Shown in pieces: positions 14,535 to 18,764 of a DNA stretch of 18,764 nucleotides. The position numbers were made by a program, and so were the translations under genes. How positions within the stretch are numbered: position 1 is the stretch's first letter; each line of letters opens with the position of its first letter. A model generated the notes under the pieces. It ran no database searches, was not told where the DNA came from, and saw only the letters and a program-made list of their open reading frames with translations. Origin of the DNA: Gemmatimonadaceae bacterium (GTDB lineage: Bacteria; Latescibacterota; UBA2968; UBA8231); NCBI GenBank assembly GCA_002726335.1, contig PBSR01000027.1:1-18764 (forward strand), written 5' to 3'.

Positions 14535-15557
14535 TCAACGGTGACGGCCCAGCGATCGAACCAGTCGGCGTGCCTCGTCCCGGGAATCGGCCCCGGCCCC
14601 CATGACGACGCGCGACCCGGTGGGGAAGCGCCACGAGCGGGGATCACCGTCGCCACACCAGCTGTGCATCTGCGCGGTGTGGTCGCCGAAGACCCCGTAG
14701 GCAACTTCGAGCTCGGCAGCCGGCTGTACCATGTTCAGCAGCCGCATCTCCGGGATTTCCTGCCACGCCGGCCAGTGATGGCGGGCATCGGCGCAGCAAT
14801 GCATTCCGAGCCCCCCGTAGCGATCCGACAGCTCCGCCAGCTCGGGCAGGAAGAGCTCGTAGAACATGTCTGGGTTCACGGCGCCGATCTCATCCTCGGA
14901 GAGGCTGATACCGCCGGACATATAGTAGTCGGGAAAGTGGGCGACGAAGTCCTGACCGTAGCGGGCAAACCACTCGTCGAGGAAGGCGGTCAACAGCAGG
15001 CGCACCTTGGCCGCCAGTTCCCGTACGGCTTCCGGTGACTCGAGCAGGGCCAGGTAGAAGGTGTTCTTGTCCCAGATGAGTGCCGCAATGTCCATGGGGC
15101 TCTGGATATCGGGCAGCCGCATCACCGCCTCCGGTCCGGCCCGCCGCCGCAGCTCGTCGGCGATGTCGAAGATCCGGGCCAGGGGTTCGGCGGTGATGTC
15201 GGGGATCTTCAGTCCGGCGACCTCTTCCGCACTGTGGATCAATGGCAGGGCGAAAGGATTGGACTCCTCGGGCAGATGGACGCCGCAGCCAAAGGCGGCA
15301 GCGAAGATCTCGGTGCCAGTGTACGGATGCAGGTGGGGAACCTGGTCATCGTCGAGCCAGCCGACGGCCTCCAGCTGCTGCTGATACTGGCGCCAGGCCC
15401 ACTCGATGCGCTGCGGGATGTTGTCCGGGTGCGGCAACGGGCGTGGCGGCAGGCCCCCATCGTGGCGGACCAACAGCATGTGCCGGGGTGCGGCGGACAT
15501 GTCCAGGAAACGGATCCAGCGCCTCTTGCGTGCCTCGATCTGTCCTTCTACGTCCAC
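14535..15557 (-). CDS. URO-D superfamily protein with HCC motif (methyltransferase-like)
   Basis: This 340-residue protein is an atypical URO-D family member. The C-terminal barrel part includes DYYMSGGISLSEDEIGAVNPDMF (residues 210-232), H253-C-C255 and a later Cys at 301 (HSWCGDG), so an H-x-C...C zinc site like that of MtaA and CmuA methyltransferases is possible. The N-terminal half differs from the operon paralogues at 4-8 kb. It starts with GTG at 15557, 9 bases after the stop of the upstream URO-D gene; no earlier in-frame start exists because a TAA overlaps that region, and the next Met is at residue 20. It is the last gene of a three-gene minus-strand unit. No corrinoid protein gene is nearby. 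Substrate unknown. Confidence 0.78.
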   Translation of the reverse strand: MDVEGQIEARKRRWIRFLDMSAAPRHMLLVRHDGGLPPRPLPHPDNIPQRIEWAWRQYQQQLEAVGWLDDDQVPHLHPYTGTEIFAAAFGCGVHLPEESNPFALPLIHSAEEVAGLKIPDITAEPLARIFDIADELRRRAGPEAVMRLPDIQSPMDIAALIWDKNTFYLALLESPEAVRELAAKVRLLLTAFLDEWFARYGQDFVAHFPDYYMSGGISLSEDEIGAVNPDMFYELFLPELAELSDRYGGLGMHCCADARHHWPAWQEIPEMRLLNMVQPAAELEVAYGVFGDHTAQMHSWCGDGDPRSWRFPTGSRVVMGAGADSRDEARRLVRSLGRHR

Positions 15558-15566
15558 GATGGCATG

Positions 15567-16499
15567 TTACCCATGGGCCACATCGATGGCGGTCCTGATG
15601 TTGTCCCAGTCGATGTCGCCGGGGAGCGTGCAATCGGCGCCCAGGATGAAGCGCGCCGGGGCCTGTTCGACCAGGCTGCCGACCATGGCCTCGATCTGCG
15701 CCTTCGTGCCGGTGGCCAGAACCCCCTTACGATCGACGCCTCCCATGTAGGGGCGCGAGAAGAACTCGGCCATCTCCTCCAAGCTGCGCGTCTGTGAGCC
15801 CACTTCCTGGCTGCAGTTGACCACGTGACCGGGGTAGTCGAGGAACGGACTCAGGTCGGTGTAGCCGCTGTGAAAGTCACAGATGTGGAGGATGTTGAAG
15901 TCGCAGGCCTGCTGCATTTCCTGCATCAGGACCAGGTCATAGGGCTGGATACACTCCTCGAAAAGATCACCATCGGCGAAACGGTAACTTTCCTGGCCCT
16001 GCGTCGGGGCAAAGAAGCCATCCACGCCAGCAGCGATACAGTCTCTGACAAAACCCAGCAGACTCTCGGTGACGATCTCCATGCCCTTCTTCACCGCCTG
16101 GGGATCATCGCGCATCTGCTCATTGATCTCGTCATTGCCGGTGGTGTGCCCGGCGCACATGAAGGGTGAATAGACCGTCGCAATCACCGGGGCATCGCCG
16201 CCTACGGCCTTTATCAGGCCCTTGATAATGTTCAACTGATCCTCGTAGAAGTCCTTGCCGTACAACGGCATCCTGGCCCAATCGGCCGCACACGTGATGT
16301 CCTCCCGGCGGGGGAAGGTGTTTTCGTACTGGATCTTGACGAAATCCATGCCGGTGTGGTGGAAGAACTCCAGGTGTCTGTCGATGGCCGCCTGTCCACG
16401 GTGACAGGACTTGTCGAAGTGGATGAAGAAGCCGGCGGGAACGTAGGCCGGAGGCGTCGTCGAATTCAGCACACTCAGGATCGTATCGCGTTTGCTCAC
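15567..16499 (-). CDS. URO-D superfamily protein with HxC...C zinc motif (methyltransferase-like)
   Basis: This 310-residue protein has the URO-D fold pattern: KRDTILSVLNSTTPPAYVPAGFF at the N-terminus, GVDGFFAPTQGQ (residues 158-169), H205-I-C207 in ILHICDFHSG, and C290 in LGADCTLPGD. H-x-C plus a later Cys is the zinc-binding arrangement of MtaA-, MtbA- and CmuA-type methyltransferases, so thiol or methyl chemistry is more credible here than for the GRE-operon paralogues. It starts with GTG at 16499, 15 bases after the GNAT gene stop, and is followed by the HCC-type paralogue after 9 bases. A nearby methyl carrier is not visible. HemE function is unlikely. Confidence 0.85.
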   Translation of the reverse strand: MSKRDTILSVLNSTTPPAYVPAGFFIHFDKSCHRGQAAIDRHLEFFHHTGMDFVKIQYENTFPRREDITCAADWARMPLYGKDFYEDQLNIIKGLIKAVGGDAPVIATVYSPFMCAGHTTGNDEINEQMRDDPQAVKKGMEIVTESLLGFVRDCIAAGVDGFFAPTQGQESYRFADGDLFEECIQPYDLVLMQEMQQACDFNILHICDFHSGYTDLSPFLDYPGHVVNCSQEVGSQTRSLEEMAEFFSRPYMGGVDRKGVLATGTKAQIEAMVGSLVEQAPARFILGADCTLPGDIDWDNIRTAIDVAHG

Positions 16500-16514
16500 G
16501 GGATCTGCTTTCTG

Positions 16515-17018
16515 TCAGAGTTCTCGGTAGTAGTCGACGGCGGGCAGGCTGATGTCGAAGCCGACCCTTTCGTAGGCGGTTCGAGCCGGAAGATGGGACG
16601 CGTCGCCCCCGGTGCGAACCTTGGCATAGCGGATTCCCAACACCTTCAGGCGTCGGAACACTTCCTCGTACATCATCCCGGCAAGGCCCTGCCGCTGAAA
16701 CTCGGGGTGGACCGCGTTGTTGCCGATCTCGCCGACGCCGGGTACGGGCACATCCGGGTAGAAGCTGACGAAGCCGGCAATCGTGCTGCCTCTCTGGGCA
16801 ACTAGGACGTGCCCGGGTGCATCCAACTGACAGGCCGCCCGGATCTGTTCCGCCTTGGACTCCCGGCAGCCCGGGCGGGTGAGCTCGAACAGCTCTGAGC
16901 CAAGGATCTGCTCGAAGGAGTCAAACACCGGCTCCCAGGCGGCAAGAGCGATCTCCACGAGGCGCGCGATGTCGCCGGCTGCCAGTTCACGGATGGTTGT
17001 TATGGGGGTCTGGCTCAC
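16515..17018 (-). CDS. GNAT family N-acetyltransferase
   Basis: This 167-residue protein has the GNAT acetyl-CoA fold. The N-terminal strand is TTIRELAAGDIARLVEI, and motif A reads NAVHPEFQRQGLAGMMYEEVF with the pyrophosphate-binding Q108-x-x-G-x-A/G loop. A closing AYERVGFDISLP segment is the usual motif-B end. GTG at 17018 is chosen because GNAT similarity begins right after it and a G-rich stretch precedes it; the frame continues upstream to 17204 without family similarity and would overlap the divergent oxidoreductase. It is the first gene of a minus-strand unit with two URO-D genes. Substrate (small amine, peptide or protein N-terminus) unknown. Confidence 0.88.
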   Translation of the reverse strand: MSQTPITTIRELAAGDIARLVEIALAAWEPVFDSFEQILGSELFELTRPGCRESKAEQIRAACQLDAPGHVLVAQRGSTIAGFVSFYPDVPVPGVGEIGNNAVHPEFQRQGLAGMMYEEVFRRLKVLGIRYAKVRTGGDASHLPARTAYERVGFDISLPAVDYYREL

Positions 17019-17177
17019 GCCACCCCCACCTGGTCGGCTCGCATGTATCGGGCACCTATATAATGGAAAAAGGACAATGAGTCCTGCTGCATGTGGCAGG
17101 ATGGCGCAGAATCCATAGATTCTCTCGCACAGAATACGGTGAACAGGCGCAAACGACTCCGAAAGGCGAGCCGATTG
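17019..17177. promoter_or_regulatory. Divergent promoter region between GNAT unit and oxidoreductase
   Basis: This 159-base region is clearly more AT-rich than its surroundings. It contains a perfect TATAAT at 17059-17064 on the plus strand, without a good TTGACA at the right distance, and a perfect 5-bp inverted repeat AGGAC-AATGA-GTCCT at 17071-17085 just downstream, which could be an operator. Both are short and could be chance. The region must serve the oxidoreductase gene and the GNAT/URO-D unit. Confidence 0.45.
17162..17170 (+). promoter_or_regulatory. Ribosome binding site of the 2-oxoacid oxidoreductase gene
   Basis: AAAGGCGAG lies 7 bases before the ATG at 17178 and supports that start. 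Confidence 0.55.
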
Positions 17178-18764
17178 ATGAGTACTACTGTTGAGAAGAC
17201 CCAATCAAGGGCGGGGGGCAACGGGCATGAAGTGGTACCGCGCTTTCCCGGCATCCCCAGCACCTCGGACGGTTCGGGGACGGTTGTCTGGGTCGAGACC
17301 CACATCAGCCAGGGGGCGGGGGCATTTCCCATCACGTCGTCGACCTCGATGGCCCACGGATACAATACAGCGGTAGTCAACGGTGTGGCCAATCTGTGGG
17401 GTGAGCAGCTCCAGTATTTCGAGCCGGAGAGTGAGCACAGCTCGGCCACCGTCTGTGAGGGCTTCGCCCTGGCCGGCGGCCGAGTGACCAACTTCACATC
17501 GGGTCAGGGGCTGATCCTGATGAAGGAGGTGCTCTACACGATCAGCGGCAAGCGTCTTCCCGCGGTGTTCCATATCGGCGCACGGGCCTTGACCAGTCAG
17601 AGCCTCAACGTCCACGCCGGCCACGACGATGTCATGGGCTGCGAGGACGTGGGCTGGGGAATCCTGTTCACCCGTGATGCCCAGGGGGCTGGCGACCTGG
17701 CTCTGATCGCGCGCCGAGTCGCCGAACGCACGGCCACCCCCTTCCTCAACGTTCAGGACGGGTTTCTCACCACGCATACGGTTGAGAACGTCCTGCTCCC
17801 GGAAGACGAGCTCATGCGGGAGTATGTGGGCGATCCTGCCGCCAACCTGGTGAATCTGTTCGATCCTGCGAAGCCGTTGATGACCGGTGTGGTGCAGAAT
17901 CAGGACAGCTACATGAAGGGGAAGATCGCCCAGCGCGCGTACTACGACCGGGTGTTGCCCGAGTTGAAGGAGGCCATGGCCGAATTCGCCAGACTGACGG
18001 GGCGTGAATACGGTGTGGTCGAGTCCTATCGCATGGACGACGCCGAATACGCCATCGTCGGCATGGGCACGCTCATCGATACCGCCGAAGCGACGGTGGA
18101 CCACATCCGCCAGCATCTGGGCATCAAGATCGGCGTCGTGCATATCACCTCGTTTCGTCCCTTCCCATCGGTCGAGCTGGTGGAGGCGCTGCAGCATGTG
18201 AAAGCCATCTCGGTGGTGGAGCGCATGGACAACCCGCTGTCACAGTCGAATCCCGTGACTCGCGAGGTAAAGGCCGCCTTTGCTGACGCGCTGATGAGGG
18301 TTGACGGCTATCCGACAGTCACCACCATGTCCCAGGTTTATTCCGGCTCTGCCGGTCTCGGCTCCCGGGATGTGCACCCCGGTCATTTCCTGGCCGTTGC
18401 CCGCAACATGGCCGGCGGCCTGGGCAAGCGCTACTTCGCCCTCGGCATCCGCCACGATCTGGCCCTGCCTGAGGAGGAGAACCCCGATATCCGTCCCGAA
18501 GGCAGCATGTCCATGCGCGGCCACTCCGTCGGCGGCTATGGCTCGGTGACCACCAACAAGGTGATCGCCACGATCGCCGGCGAGGTGTTCGGCAAGAAAG
18601 TACAGGCCTATCCCAAGTACGGATCTGAGAAGAAGGGCCTGCCCACTACATATTACCTGACGGTGGCCGACGGCCCCATCCGCACACACTCCGAGCTGAC
18701 CCACGTCGACTTCGTTCCCCTCAATGACGTGTCGGCCTTTCTCACCTCACATCCCCTGGCCGGA
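17178..18764 (+). CDS. Pyruvate/2-oxoacid:ferredoxin oxidoreductase, N-terminal 529 residues (runs off right edge)
   Basis: The frame is open from ATG 17178 to the window end. The first domain is the POR alpha N-terminal thiamine-pyrophosphate domain: AFPITSSTSMAHGYN, TNFTSGQGLILMKEVLYTIS, LPAVFHIGARAL, GHDDVMGCEDVGW and TPFLNVQDGFLTTH. A domain-II segment follows (EYAIVGMGTLIDTAEATVD, residues about 295-313). From about residue 446 a gamma-type domain begins: RGHSVGGYGSVTTNKVIATI and KVQAYPKYGSEKKG. The order alpha-II-gamma in one chain matches NifJ-type pyruvate:flavodoxin/ferredoxin oxidoreductases, so the missing part should hold ferredoxin and thiamine-binding beta domains, or these are encoded by a next gene. 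It would oxidise pyruvate or another 2-oxoacid to the acyl-CoA with reduction of ferredoxin. Substrate is not settled by sequence. Confidence 0.9.
   Translation, partial: MSTTVEKTQSRAGGNGHEVVPRFPGIPSTSDGSGTVVWVETHISQGAGAFPITSSTSMAHGYNTAVVNGVANLWGEQLQYFEPESEHSSATVCEGFALAGGRVTNFTSGQGLILMKEVLYTISGKRLPAVFHIGARALTSQSLNVHAGHDDVMGCEDVGWGILFTRDAQGAGDLALIARRVAERTATPFLNVQDGFLTTHTVENVLLPEDELMREYVGDPAANLVNLFDPAKPLMTGVVQNQDSYMKGKIAQRAYYDRVLPELKEAMAEFARLTGREYGVVESYRMDDAEYAIVGMGTLIDTAEATVDHIRQHLGIKIGVVHITSFRPFPSVELVEALQHVKAISVVERMDNPLSQSNPVTREVKAAFADALMRVDGYPTVTTMSQVYSGSAGLGSRDVHPGHFLAVARNMAGGLGKRYFALGIRHDLALPEEENPDIRPEGSMSMRGHSVGGYGSVTTNKVIATIAGEVFGKKVQAYPKYGSEKKGLPTTYYLTVADGPIRTHSELTHVDFVPLNDVSAFLTSHPLAG

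Noticed and set aside
14510..14541. 9-bp direct repeat CATCAACGG (14510-14518 and 14533-14541)
   Set aside because: A single short pair at a convergent gene junction, partly within coding sequence; likely chance.
99..16499. Calling the URO-D genes hemE (haem biosynthesis)
   Set aside because: Six paralogues, no other tetrapyrrole genes nearby, no clear HemE N-terminal signature, and either HxDG or HxC...C motifs; superfamily membership does not imply uroporphyrinogen decarboxylation.
1..18764. CRISPR arrays, tRNA or rRNA genes, bacterial microcompartment shell genes
   Set aside because: No regularly spaced repeats, cloverleaf-like sequences, rRNA signatures or shell-protein motifs were found on either strand by reading; the GRE operon therefore does not look microcompartment-linked within this window.

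Overview
The window is GC-rich, densely coded bacterial DNA. An outer-membrane beta-barrel gene with a signal peptide and a LolA-like partner points to a diderm. A glycyl radical enzyme (GRE), a pyruvate:ferredoxin-oxidoreductase-type gene and a Rieske/cytochrome b/multihaem cytochrome c operon suggest an anaerobe or facultative anaerobe with a quinol-oxidising respiratory chain. Six uroporphyrinogen-decarboxylase-superfamily (URO-D) genes in under 19 kb, plus a Gfo/Idh/MocA dehydrogenase, resemble little-cultured lineages such as Latescibacterota or other FCB/PVC-type phyla. That taxonomic guess is inference only. No rRNA, tRNA or CRISPR array was seen.

Layout. (1) 1-91: 3' end of a probable transposase. 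(2) 99-1118 (-): URO-D gene divergent from the main operon. (3) 1237-8882 (+): a tightly packed six-gene operon of GRE, its radical-SAM activase, three divergent URO-D paralogues and a Gfo/Idh/MocA oxidoreductase. (4) 8926-10434 (-): an outer-membrane beta-barrel gene preceded by only the last part of a LolA-like gene, cut off by IS debris. (5) 10436-11220: remnant of an IS4-family element whose transposase keeps only its C-terminal part. (6) 11276-14502 (+): Rieske protein, full-length cytochrome b, nine-haem cytochrome c and a small cysteine-containing protein. (7) 14535-17018 (-): GNAT acetyltransferase followed by two more URO-D genes of a different active-site class. (8) 17178 to the window end (+): N-terminal 529 residues of a pyruvate/2-oxoacid:ferredoxin oxidoreductase.

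The most interesting part is the 1-8.9 kb block. The GRE has the thiyl Cys-X-Glu signature shared by GRE dehydratases, decarboxylases and C-N/C-S lyases, but in an unusual local sequence (STCVEIT). It is co-translated with its activase and with three URO-D-fold proteins that lack the His-X-Cys...Cys zinc site of the corrinoid methyltransferases MtaA, MtbA and CmuA. A fourth such protein is divergent. I know of no described pathway with this composition. It looks like an uncharacterised anaerobic catabolic module in which the radical enzyme makes or breaks a C-C or C-X bond, the URO-D paralogues handle related intermediates, and the Gfo/Idh/MocA enzyme performs an NAD(P)-linked redox step. The second URO-D pair (14.5-16.5 kb) does carry HxC...C motifs and is more like true methyltransferases, but no corrinoid protein is present in the window.

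The Rieske/b/c operon is a self-contained quinol-oxidising complex in which a membrane-anchored nonahaem cytochrome replaces cytochrome c1.
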